DNA of 6,280 nt from an uncultured Collinsella sp. (GTDB lineage: Bacteria > Actinomycetota > Coriobacteriia > Coriobacteriales > Coriobacteriaceae): assembly GCA_900552295.1 (NCBI GenBank), contig URZB01000096.1:1-6280 (forward strand), in the 5' to 3' direction. A program made the position numbers and the translations under genes. Below, one piece after another: positions 1 to 5,345 of this stretch. The notes beneath the pieces are model-generated. The model had not been told where the DNA came from, did not search any database, and worked only from the letters and a program-made list of their open reading frames with translations. Numbering within the stretch: position 1 is the stretch's first letter; each line of letters begins with the position of its first letter.

Positions 1-48
1 CGAGATGTAGCTCCGTCTCGTGGGCTCGGAGATGTGTATAAGAGACAG
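1..48 (+). other. Untrimmed Illumina Nextera i7 adapter (artefact)
   Basis: Bases 1-6 match the end of the P7 primer. Bases 7-14 (GTAGCTCC) are an eight-base i7 index, which I recall as the Nextera XT N718 index in adapter orientation. Bases 15-29 (GTCTCGTGGGCTCGG) are the Nextera read-2 adapter, and bases 30-48 are the 19-bp Tn5 mosaic end. The order P7-index-adapter-mosaic end is exactly that of a library molecule, so this is sequencing residue and not a natural transposon end. Translating through it adds the false peptide MGSEMCIRDR to the next gene. Genomic sequence begins at 49. Confidence 0.98.
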
Positions 49-49
49 G

Positions 50-1018
50 TCCAATGACCGTCTGGCCGCCATGATGCGCCGCAGCGCCCGCCGCGAGGAA
101 GCCTACGTGCCCACCTCGCAGCTCCGCCGCTTCACCCTGCCCGATTCGGCGCCCATCATGCGCCGCGTCATGGGCTTTCTGTCTGACCAGGCCCGCACAC
201 TCATCCATGCCGGCGTGTCGCGCGACCGCATCTGCATCGATCCTGGACCGGGCTTTGGTAAGTCGGCTAACGAGGACATCGTCATCCAGCGCGAGACTGC
301 CAAGATGGCGTCACTGGGCTATCCGCTCATGTGCGCCGTGTCGCGCAAGCGCTTTGTGGGCGCCGTCTCGGGCGTGACCGAGGCCGCCGAGCGCGATGCC
401 GCTACGTTTGGCGTGTGCCTGGGCGCCATCCAGGCCGGTGCCAACATCGTGCGCGTGCACGACGCCGCGGGTTTTGCGCAGTTCCTGAACGGTTACTGGG
501 CGGTTGCCAAGCCGCAGCCGCGCCGCGCGTTTGTGGCTGTGGGCTCCAACCTGGGGCATCGCTGCGACAACATCCGCGCCGCACGCGAGATGATCGCCGA
601 GATTCCACTCACCTGCGTGTCCAACTCCTCCAAGATTTACGAGAGCGAGCCGGCCTACGAGACGCGCCAGGACGCGTTTGCCAACGCCGTCATCGAGATC
701 AAGACCGAGCTGGCGCCGCTGGTGCTGCTCGATGAGCTCATGAAGATCGAGGCCGAGCTGGGGCGCGACCGCTCCAAGAAGGCCAAGGCCAACGGTCCGC
801 GCACCATCGACCTGGATCTGCTGTGGATGGATGGCGAGACCCACGGCGGCAAAAAGCTGCGCCTGCCGCATCCTCTCATTGGCGAGCGCGACTTTGTGCT
901 GGTGCCGCTCGAGGACCTGATGCACGACCCAGCGCGGTTCTTCCGCTACAACGGTGTCGAGGTCAAGGAGCCCGAGGACCGCGTGGGCCATATCGTTGGC
1001 GAATTGGGGCGTATGTAG
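50..1018 (+). CDS. folPK: Dihydropteroate synthase-HPPK fusion, 5'-truncated (folP-folK)
   Basis: Two folate-pathway enzymes lie in one frame. HPPK pyrophosphorylates 6-hydroxymethyl-dihydropterin, and DHPS joins the product to p-aminobenzoate to give dihydropteroate in the cytoplasm. The first part (50 to about 505) is the C-terminal half of the DHPS TIM barrel: DPGPGFGK at 239-262, the substrate-binding SRKRFVG at 341-361 and the closing RVHD at 452-463. The second part (from about 521 to the end) is a complete HPPK domain: FVAVGSNLG at its start, then GPRTIDLDLLW at 794-826, whose two Asp codons (809-811, 815-817) bind the catalytic Mg2+, then LPHPLIGERDFVLVPL. The DHPS N-terminus (pterin-binding strands) is missing because the contig starts inside the gene; upstream codons come from the adapter. 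There is no stop or restart between the domains, so this is a true fusion in the order FolP-FolK. The stop codon touches the next gene's start. Confidence 0.95.
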   Translation, partial: SNDRLAAMMRRSARREEAYVPTSQLRRFTLPDSAPIMRRVMGFLSDQARTLIHAGVSRDRICIDPGPGFGKSANEDIVIQRETAKMASLGYPLMCAVSRKRFVGAVSGVTEAAERDAATFGVCLGAIQAGANIVRVHDAAGFAQFLNGYWAVAKPQPRRAFVAVGSNLGHRCDNIRAAREMIAEIPLTCVSNSSKIYESEPAYETRQDAFANAVIEIKTELAPLVLLDELMKIEAELGRDRSKKAKANGPRTIDLDLLWMDGETHGGKKLRLPHPLIGERDFVLVPLEDLMHDPARFFRYNGVEVKEPEDRVGHIVGELGRM

Positions 1019-1720
1019 ATGATCGAGATGAATGCTGTTGCCGCCGGCACCGAGCTCGACGCGGCGCGTAACGCGGGCCGCGAGGGCGTGTCCGCGGGCT
1101 GGTGCGCGTGGAGCGCGGGCGATGCTTCGCTGACGTTTTCGCTGGTTGTGCGCCCCGATGTGAACATGCATGCCTTCCACGGCCTGCCGTTTGTGGCCGC
1201 GATGGGCATGATGGACGCGCTCGTGGGCACGGCATCGACGCCGGGGTTGGGCCTTGCCGGTAAGGTGGGTATCCAGTGGCCGAGCGATATCGTGTGCGGT
1301 GCGCCTGCGTTTGAGACGTCGCTCGCGCGTGTTACCGTGAACGGCGGTGCCGGTGCTGTGGGCATGTTCGGTGCCGTGACGGTGGATATTGAGCGTTCGT
1401 CGTTGAGCGAGCTTGGTGTGGACGTGGCTGACGAAGCGCTGGTCGAGGCGCTCGCCGCCGCCGTGCTGGCCCGCGTGGACGCCTGGGCGGTTGTTGTCAA
1501 CACGCCGCAAGGCGCCGCAGGGCCGTTGGCCCCCGTGTTGGGCGAGTACTTCGATATGGTGCCGCTGCTCGGTCGCCAAGTTGCGGCGGTGTCGCCCAAC
1601 GGCTTGCCGCTTGCGGTCGGTGTGTTTGCGGGCCTGGACATCTGGGGTCGCGCGACCATCAAGACCGATGCCGGCGAGCAGGAGTTTCCGCCTGAGGCCG
1701 TACGGATTCGCGGTCTGTAG
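1019..1720 (+). CDS. Degenerate biotin-protein-ligase (BirA)-like protein
   Basis: A 233-residue protein that aligns by eye with the catalytic and C-terminal domains of BirA and lacks the N-terminal DNA-binding domain. Supporting segments are KVGIQWPSD at residues 82-90 (BirA has VRVKWPND) and a C-terminal SH3-like part, LGRQVAAVSPNGLPLAVGVF at residues 184-203, ending DAGEQEFPPEAVRIRGL. Two things needed for catalysis look lost. The Gly/Arg-rich biotinyl-AMP loop (GRGRRGR in BirA) reads GREGVSAGW at residues 20-28. The KLAGIL segment with the essential Lys, expected just after WPSD, reads AFETSLARV. It may therefore bind biotin or lipoate without ligating, or do something else. Its ATG follows the folPK TAG with no spacing, which suggests translational coupling; a second ATG at 1028 is possible. 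Family membership is moderately sure, activity is not. Confidence 0.72.
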   Translation: MIEMNAVAAGTELDAARNAGREGVSAGWCAWSAGDASLTFSLVVRPDVNMHAFHGLPFVAAMGMMDALVGTASTPGLGLAGKVGIQWPSDIVCGAPAFETSLARVTVNGGAGAVGMFGAVTVDIERSSLSELGVDVADEALVEALAAAVLARVDAWAVVVNTPQGAAGPLAPVLGEYFDMVPLLGRQVAAVSPNGLPLAVGVFAGLDIWGRATIKTDAGEQEFPPEAVRIRGL

Positions 1721-1748
1721 CGTCTCGGCTTCGCCAGAGCCTACGCTA
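1718..1748. terminator. Hairpin between convergent genes, possible bidirectional terminator
   Basis: TAGCGT (1718-1723) pairs with ACGCTA (1743-1748). CTC (1724-1726) pairs with GAG (1737-1739), and GGC (1727-1729) pairs with GCC (1733-1735) around a TTC loop, with small bulges at 1736 and 1740-1742. The + strand stop codon of the BirA-like gene and the - strand stop codon of coaX both lie within the structure. There is no U-run on either side, so it is a weak or factor-assisted terminator at best. Confidence 0.45.
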
Positions 1749-2514
1749 GCTCCTGCATGCGGCGGTAGATTTCGCAGATACCCTTGATGGTGAGCTGTCC
1801 GTCTACCACGTCGAAGGCGTCGGTCGAACCGGCGACGATGCTGGCGAGGCCGCCCGTGGCGATAACGGTGGCATCCTCGCGGCCCAGCTCGCGCTTCATG
1901 CGCGCGACCAGGCCCTCAGCCATGGCGGCGGCGCCCGTTACGGCGCCGACCTTGATGCACTCCTCGGTATCGCGGCCGATGGCGTGCTCGGGCGCCTCGA
2001 GCGGAACGCTGGCGAGCTTGGCGGCTCGGGCGGCGAGCGCGTCCATCGAAATGCGGATGCCCGGCGCAATCGCTCCACCAATGTAATAACCGTCCTCATC
2101 GATGACGTCGATATTGGTTGCGGTGCCAAAGTCCACCACGATCGCCGGCGCGCCGTAGAAGGTCTCGGCTGCGACGGCGTTGGCGATGCGGTCGGCACCC
2201 ACGGCCTGGGGGCGTGCCGCACGCAGCTTGGTTACGGCTGCCGTCTGCGGCCCGATGACGATGGCATCCGCCGCGATGCGGTCGGCCACGGCGTGCCACT
2301 CGCGCGAGAGCTGCGGCACCACGCCCGCAAAGGCGATCGCGTCGACCGCGTCGAGCGAAAGGCCGTACATCTTAAAGAAACCCATCAGGCGCACATGGAT
2401 CTCGTCGGCGGTATAGGAGCGGTCGGTGGGCATGCGCCACGACTGCACCAGCTCGTCTCCGTCAAACAGGCCCATGGCCGTCTGTGTGTTACCCATATCG
2501 ATAGCGAGCAGCAT
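1741..2514 (-). CDS. coaX: Type III pantothenate kinase
   Basis: Phosphorylates pantothenate in the first committed step of coenzyme A synthesis. CoaX enzymes are known to need a monovalent cation and to resist CoA feedback. The 257-residue length is normal for the family. Visible motifs are the N-terminal phosphate-binding IDMGNTQT (residues 5-12), GADR at 106-109 with the catalytic Asp108, DFGTATN at 128-134 and GGAIAPG at 146-152, with a late ATGGLA. I chose the ATG at 2514 because MLLAIDMGNT is the usual family start and GGGAG sits five bases upstream. A longer open frame continues to 2769, but only by reading antisense through the tRNA gene. The gene converges on the BirA-like gene. birA and coaX are neighbours in several bacteria and are fused in Neisseria, which supports the cofactor grouping. 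Confidence 0.97.
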   Translation of the reverse strand: MLLAIDMGNTQTAMGLFDGDELVQSWRMPTDRSYTADEIHVRLMGFFKMYGLSLDAVDAIAFAGVVPQLSREWHAVADRIAADAIVIGPQTAAVTKLRAARPQAVGADRIANAVAAETFYGAPAIVVDFGTATNIDVIDEDGYYIGGAIAPGIRISMDALAARAAKLASVPLEAPEHAIGRDTEECIKVGAVTGAAAMAEGLVARMKRELGREDATVIATGGLASIVAGSTDAFDVVDGQLTIKGICEIYRRMQELA

Positions 2515-2519
2515 GTCTA

Positions 2520-2524
2520 CTCCC
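2520..2524 (-). promoter_or_regulatory. Ribosome binding site of coaX
   Basis: Read on the - strand this is GGGAG, five bases before the ATG at 2514. It fixes the coaX start and argues against the longer frame that extends antisense into the tRNA gene. Confidence 0.8.
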
Positions 2525-2550
2525 GGTGTCGGCATAAAAGGACGCGCACC

Positions 2551-2579
2551 ATTGTATACGTGCCGTCGACGGCGCTCGG
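2551..2579 (-). promoter_or_regulatory. Possible coaX promoter with a palindrome in the spacer
   Basis: On the - strand TACAAT (2556-2551) is a fair -10 element about 37 bases from the start codon. No good -35 is seen at the expected place (GCCGAG, 2579-2574). The perfect 12-bp palindrome GCCGTCGACGGC at 2562-2573 fills the spacer and could be a regulator site. Both assignments are tentative. Confidence 0.25.
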
Positions 2580-2650
2580 CTGCGATTCGTTTACGGTGAT
2601 AGGGGCTGAGGGGTTTAAATATGAAGGAATTATGCTCTACGAGATTTTCC

Positions 2651-2679
2651 TTGCCGTTTACCGAACTCTCGCGTAATAT
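2651..2679 (+). promoter_or_regulatory. Sigma70-type promoter of the tRNA gene
   Basis: TTGCCG (2651-2656) and TAATAT (2674-2679) are separated by exactly 17 bases. The predicted transcription start near 2686 lies about 25 bases before the tRNA 5' end, leaving a short 5' leader for RNase P to remove. The position and spacing are good; the -10 matches consensus at four of six bases. Confidence 0.6.
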
Positions 2680-2710
2680 TCTTTCTTGCGCACATGAGGC
2701 GCCCAGACAT

Positions 2711-2787
2711 TGCGGGGTGGAGCAGTCTGGTAGCTCGCCGGGCTCATAACCCGGAGGTCGTAGGTTCAAATCCTGCCCCCGCGACCA
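2711..2787 (+). tRNA. Initiator tRNA-fMet (CAT)
   Basis: A 77-nt cloverleaf with encoded CCA. The acceptor stem is TGCGGGG/CCCCGCG, the D stem is GAGC/GCTC, the anticodon stem is CCGGG/CCCGG around loop CTCATAA (anticodon CAT at 2745-2747), and the T stem is GTAGG/CCTGC with loop TTCAAAT. Initiator marks are all present: three G-C pairs at 29-31/39-41, the A11:U24 pair in the D stem, and no Watson-Crick pair at 1:72. Here 1:72 is U·G rather than the C·A of E. coli. It starts translation by carrying formyl-Met to the ribosomal P site. Confidence 0.97.
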
Positions 2788-2796
2788 AGAACTTGC

Positions 2797-2825
2797 AGCT
2801 CGTTGGCCTAGCCGGCGAGCTTTTT
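2797..2825 (+). terminator. Intrinsic terminator of the tRNA gene
   Basis: An 11-bp stem, AGCTCGTTGGC (2797-2807) with GCCGGCGAGCT (2811-2821), has two G·U pairs and a CTA loop and runs into TTTTT. It lies ten bases after the CCA end, so the tRNA is a single-gene transcript and the repeat array beyond should not be heavily read through from it. Confidence 0.9.
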
Positions 2826-2834
2826 GTTATTTCG

Positions 2835-2852
2835 GGACCGTGTTTTCGGTCC
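2835..2852. repeat. Small hairpin GGACCG/CGGTCC
   Basis: A six-base-pair inverted repeat with loop TGTTTT, just after the tRNA terminator and before the palindrome array. It has no U-run. It is not a copy of the array units, and its role is unknown. Confidence 0.4.
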
Positions 2853-2874
2853 AATTCTCGGCCTCTCAAACAAA

Positions 2875-2931
2875 ATCTCGATCTGTAACATCTAGACCCG
2901 ATTTGGGCGGCTAGGTGTTACAGATCGAGAT
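2875..2931 (+). repeat. Palindromic unit 1
   Basis: The arms are perfectly complementary over 16 bp. Pairing continues through a T·G and then CTAG/CTAG (2892-2895 with 2911-2914), giving a 21-pair stem. An internal loop follows, then CCC-GATTT-GGG at the tip. This is the best-preserved unit. Confidence 0.9.
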
Positions 2932-2955
2932 ATACCGGTGGGTTGGGTCGTGTTT

Positions 2956-3012
2956 GTCTAAATCTGTAACACGAGGAACGGATTTTGCCGAGTTGTTGTT
3001 ATAGATTGAGAT
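2956..3012 (+). repeat. Palindromic unit 2
   Basis: The left arm is GTCTAAATCTGTAACA and the right arm is TGTTATAGATTGAGAT. They pair imperfectly, with one G·T and one A·G among the differences. The core holds CGG-ATTTTG-CCG, which can form a small apical stem. The orientation is the same as unit 1. Confidence 0.85.
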
Positions 3013-3035
3013 TTTCTAGCAGGCGGGTTTGGTTT

Positions 3036-3092
3036 GTCTCGATCTGTAACAGGTTGGGGTCAAAAGTAGGTCTAGATGTTACAGATCTAGAT
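3036..3092 (-). repeat. Palindromic unit 3 (inverted core)
   Basis: The arms GTCTCGATCTGTAACA and TGTTACAGATCTAGAT match at 14 of 16 positions. The core fits the other units only when read on the - strand: its reverse complement begins TCTAGACC, as in unit 1, and matches unit 1 at 15 of 25 positions, against about 9-10 in direct orientation. Confidence 0.85.
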
Positions 3093-3116
3093 TGTTGAGG
3101 ATGGGTTGAGAGGAAT

Positions 3117-3173
3117 ACCTTGATTTGTAACAGCAAGACCCGGTTTTGCCGCGTAACTGTTACAGATTGAGAT
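3117..3173 (+). repeat. Palindromic unit 4
   Basis: The left arm ACCTTGATTTGTAACA is the most diverged; the right arm TGTTACAGATTGAGAT is near consensus. The core matches unit 1 at 16 of 25 positions and contains CGG-TTTTG-CCG. The sequence just after it (AAACCGGCGGG) resembles the linker after unit 1 (ATACCGGTGGG). Confidence 0.85.
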
Positions 3174-3232
3174 AAACCGGCGGGCCGCCCTGCCCCATCC
3201 ACCTGCCGCTACCTGCTGTCCGCCGATTTCCG

Positions 3233-3262
3233 TTGCGCTGTTGTATTCCCATGCCATATCCT
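3233..3262 (+). promoter_or_regulatory. Candidate promoter of the flavoprotein gene
   Basis: TTGCGC (3233-3238) and TATCCT (3257-3262) are 18 bases apart, about 50 bases before the start codon. TATAGA at 3262-3267 is an alternative -10 without a well-placed -35. Both are weak matches; the position is sensible for a leader of about 45 bases. Confidence 0.35.
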
Positions 3263-3301
3263 ATAGACAACTACGCGGCATCATCGCCGCCGCGTCTACA
3301 A

Positions 3302-3308
3302 GAGAGGA
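3302..3308 (+). promoter_or_regulatory. Ribosome binding site deciding the 3315 start
   Basis: GAGAGGA ends six bases before the ATG at 3315 but directly abuts the in-frame ATG at 3309. Normal spacing therefore favours 3315, giving an N-terminus MTAPASK. Confidence 0.75.
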
Positions 3309-3314
3309 ATGTCC

Positions 3315-5345
3315 ATGACCGCACCTGCATCCAAGCTGCTCCAGCCCATTACGGTTGGCCCCCTTGAGCTCAAGAACCGCATTATGTTTCCGCCGCTGAC
3401 CACCGGCTACGAGGAGCGCGACGGTTCCATTGGCGAGCGCAGCCTGGCTTTTTACGAGCGCTTGGCCCGTGGCGGCGTGAGCTACATCGTCATCGGCGAC
3501 GTCGCTCCCGTCATGACCGCAAGCCCCACGCCCAAGCTGGCAACCGACGCCCAGATCCCCACGTTTAAGGCGCTGGCCGATGCCGTCCACAAGCACGGCG
3601 CCAAGGTCGCGCTGCAGCTGTTCCACCCCGAGTACGATGTGCCCGGTGTCGGCCGCATGGTCATGGGATCCATGGCCGCCGCCAAGGCCGCGCAGGAGGC
3701 CAAGGCTGCCGGCGACGAGGAGACCTTTGCCGCCAAGATGGCCGAGTCCAACGAGATCCGCAACCAGGCCTACGCCAAGCTGCATCACGACATGCAGCAC
3801 TTTGTGAACGAGGCGAGCGTAGAGCAGCTCACCCAGATCAAGGAGGCCATCGCTGCCTCGGCCGCTCGCGCACAGCAGGCCGGGATCGACGCTATCGAGG
3901 TCCACGGCGACCGCCTGGTGGGTTCGCTGTGCTCGGCCATCCTCAACCAGCGCACCGACGAGTACGGTGGTTCGTTCGAGAACCGCGTTCGCTACGCGCT
4001 GGAGGTCGTCGCTGCCATTAAGGAAGCCGCGCCGCAGCTGATGGTGGAGTACAAGCTCCCCGTGATCATGGAGAACCCCGACGGCACGCCGCGCGGCAAG
4101 GGCGGCCTGCAACCCGACGAGGCCTGCGAGTTCGCCAAGCTGCTCGAGGGCGCGGGCATCGATATGATCCAGGTTGCGCAGGCCAACCACACGGGCAACA
4201 TGGGCGACACCATTCCGCCCATGGGTGCCATGCCCTACAACTGGACGTTGCCCGTGGCCGAGCGCGTCAAGGCCCTGGTCTCCGTGCCGGTGGCAACCGT
4301 GGGCCGTGTTGTCTCGGTCGAGGCCGGCGAGAAGATTCTGGAAGATGGCGCGGCAGACATCGTCGCCTATGGCCGTTCGCTCATGTGCGACCCCGACATT
4401 GCCCTGAAGGCCGCCACGGGTGAGCCCATCCGCGAGTGCCTCAACTGTAACAAGGGCTGCGTCGACGCGATTCAAAACCGCAAGTACATCTCGTGCGTGC
4501 TCAATGCCGAGAACGGCGATGAGGCGACCATCGCCATTAAGCCGGGCGAGGGCGACAAGAAGATCGCCGTGGTGGGCGGCGGTATTGCCGGCCTGGAGGC
4601 CGCGCGCGTGGCGGCCAAGCGCGGCTACGACGTGACCGTCTACGAGGCGAGCGACCATCTGGGCGGCCAGATTGTGCTGGCGGCTGCGCCTCCGCGCAAG
4701 GACGAGATCATGCGCTCGGTCGAGTACTACGAGAAGATTCTGCCTGGCCTGGGCGTGAAGGTTGAGCTCAACCACGTCGCTACCGCTGAGGACCTCAACG
4801 CCGCCGACGCCGCGATTGTGGCCGTGGGCGCGCACGACGTGGTCATCCCCGTTCCGGGCGCCGACTCGGAGAAGGTCGTCTCGAGCTGGGATGTGCTGGC
4901 CGGCAAGGTGGAGCTTACGGGCCGCGTCGCCGTCATTGGCGGTGGCCTGGTGGGCACCGAGACTGCCGAGTACCTGCTGCAGCACGGCTGCGAGGTGGCG
5001 ATCGTGGAGATGCTCGACAAGATTGCCGCGGGCGAGTCCGAGACCATTCTGCCGCTGATTATGAGCGACTTTGCAGAGCATAACGTGGAGCAGCACGTGA
5101 AGACCCGCCTGACCTCCATTACCGACGAGGGCGTGGAGGCCATTCGCACCACCGAGGACGGCGCCGAGGAGCCGGTGAAGATCGTCTGCGATTACGTGGT
5201 GATGGCCGTGGGCTCCAAGGCCAACGCGTTTGACCTGGATGGCGTGACGGTGCCCGTGACCTGCGTGGGCGACTGCTCGGGCGAGCGCACCGCCGACATT
5301 GCGAGCGCCATTCGCACGGCGTATCACGCGGCCAACGAGCTGTAG
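3315..5345 (+). CDS. Long-form BilR-like bilirubin reductase / OYE-family FMN-FeS-FAD ene-reductase
   Basis: A 676-residue enzyme with the layout of 2,4-dienoyl-CoA reductase. The FMN TIM barrel covers about 1-360: LKNRIMFPPLTT near 19-30, QLFH at 101-104, RTDEYGG from 213. A [4Fe-4S] motif follows: C375-x2-C378-x3-C382-x11-C394. Next come an FAD Rossmann motif (GGGIAG, 421-426), a second nucleotide fold (GGGLVG, 542-547) and a closing CVGDC at 650-654. Electrons would pass from NAD(P)H through FAD and the cluster to FMN and then to a C=C bond. After the conserved EVHG the usual HGYL...SP segment, which carries the dienoyl-CoA reductase Tyr, is replaced by HGDR (H197-R200) and a shorter loop. 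I recall HGDR as the hallmark of gut bilirubin reductase BilR, which reduces bilirubin to urobilinogen. A Lys/Ala/Glu-rich helical insertion lies at about 121-168. No signal peptide is seen, so it is cytoplasmic. It is a single-gene transcript. The family is near certain; bilirubin as substrate is inference (about 0.6), with an enoate or steroid-type substrate as the alternative. Confidence 0.93.
   Translation: MTAPASKLLQPITVGPLELKNRIMFPPLTTGYEERDGSIGERSLAFYERLARGGVSYIVIGDVAPVMTASPTPKLATDAQIPTFKALADAVHKHGAKVALQLFHPEYDVPGVGRMVMGSMAAAKAAQEAKAAGDEETFAAKMAESNEIRNQAYAKLHHDMQHFVNEASVEQLTQIKEAIAASAARAQQAGIDAIEVHGDRLVGSLCSAILNQRTDEYGGSFENRVRYALEVVAAIKEAAPQLMVEYKLPVIMENPDGTPRGKGGLQPDEACEFAKLLEGAGIDMIQVAQANHTGNMGDTIPPMGAMPYNWTLPVAERVKALVSVPVATVGRVVSVEAGEKILEDGAADIVAYGRSLMCDPDIALKAATGEPIRECLNCNKGCVDAIQNRKYISCVLNAENGDEATIAIKPGEGDKKIAVVGGGIAGLEAARVAAKRGYDVTVYEASDHLGGQIVLAAAPPRKDEIMRSVEYYEKILPGLGVKVELNHVATAEDLNAADAAIVAVGAHDVVIPVPGADSEKVVSSWDVLAGKVELTGRVAVIGGGLVGTETAEYLLQHGCEVAIVEMLDKIAAGESETILPLIMSDFAEHNVEQHVKTRLTSITDEGVEAIRTTEDGAEEPVKIVCDYVVMAVGSKANAFDLDGVTVPVTCVGDCSGERTADIASAIRTAYHAANEL

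Larger units (their letters stand above)
2875..3173. repeat. Array of four 57-bp palindromic units, 80-81 bp period
   Basis: Four units each have a 16-bp left arm (type ATCTCGATCTGTAACA), a core of exactly 25 bp and a 16-bp right arm (type TGTTACAGATCGAGAT). Unit starts are 2875, 2956, 3036 and 3117, giving steps of 81, 80 and 81. Linkers of 24, 23 and 24 bp are G-rich on the + strand and share a GGGTTGGG-like stretch. Arms therefore recur about every 40 bp in alternating orientation. Cores share GACCCG-TTTTG-CC. The array lies between the tRNA terminator and the promoter of the flavoprotein gene. It encodes no plausible protein and has no cas genes nearby. I do not recognise the family. Confidence 0.93.

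Noticed and set aside
30..48. Natural Tn5-like transposon end
   Set aside because: The mosaic end is joined to Illumina adapter and index bases, so it comes from library preparation.
311..1579. 422-codon antisense open frame under folPK and the BirA-like gene
   Set aside because: Its composition is codon-bias-like, it spans two real genes, and it shows no recognisable domain.
2515..2769. N-terminal extension of coaX
   Set aside because: It would translate antisense through the tRNA gene; the ATG at 2514 has GGGAG at correct spacing and the family N-terminus.
2694..2888. 64-codon frame over the tRNA
   Set aside because: It is a sense-strand shadow of tRNA sequence that runs into the terminator.
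2875..3173. CRISPR array
   Set aside because: The repeats alternate in orientation, the intervening cores resemble each other, and there is no leader or cas gene.
2999..3202. 67-codon - strand frame in the palindrome array
   Set aside because: It is made of repeat arms and linkers, with no ribosome binding site and no protein-like motif.
3261..5327. 688-codon open frame antisense to the flavoprotein gene
   Set aside because: The His/Ala/Gly/Leu-rich product with no motif is the expected by-product of strong GC third-position bias; the sense frame carries every cofactor motif.
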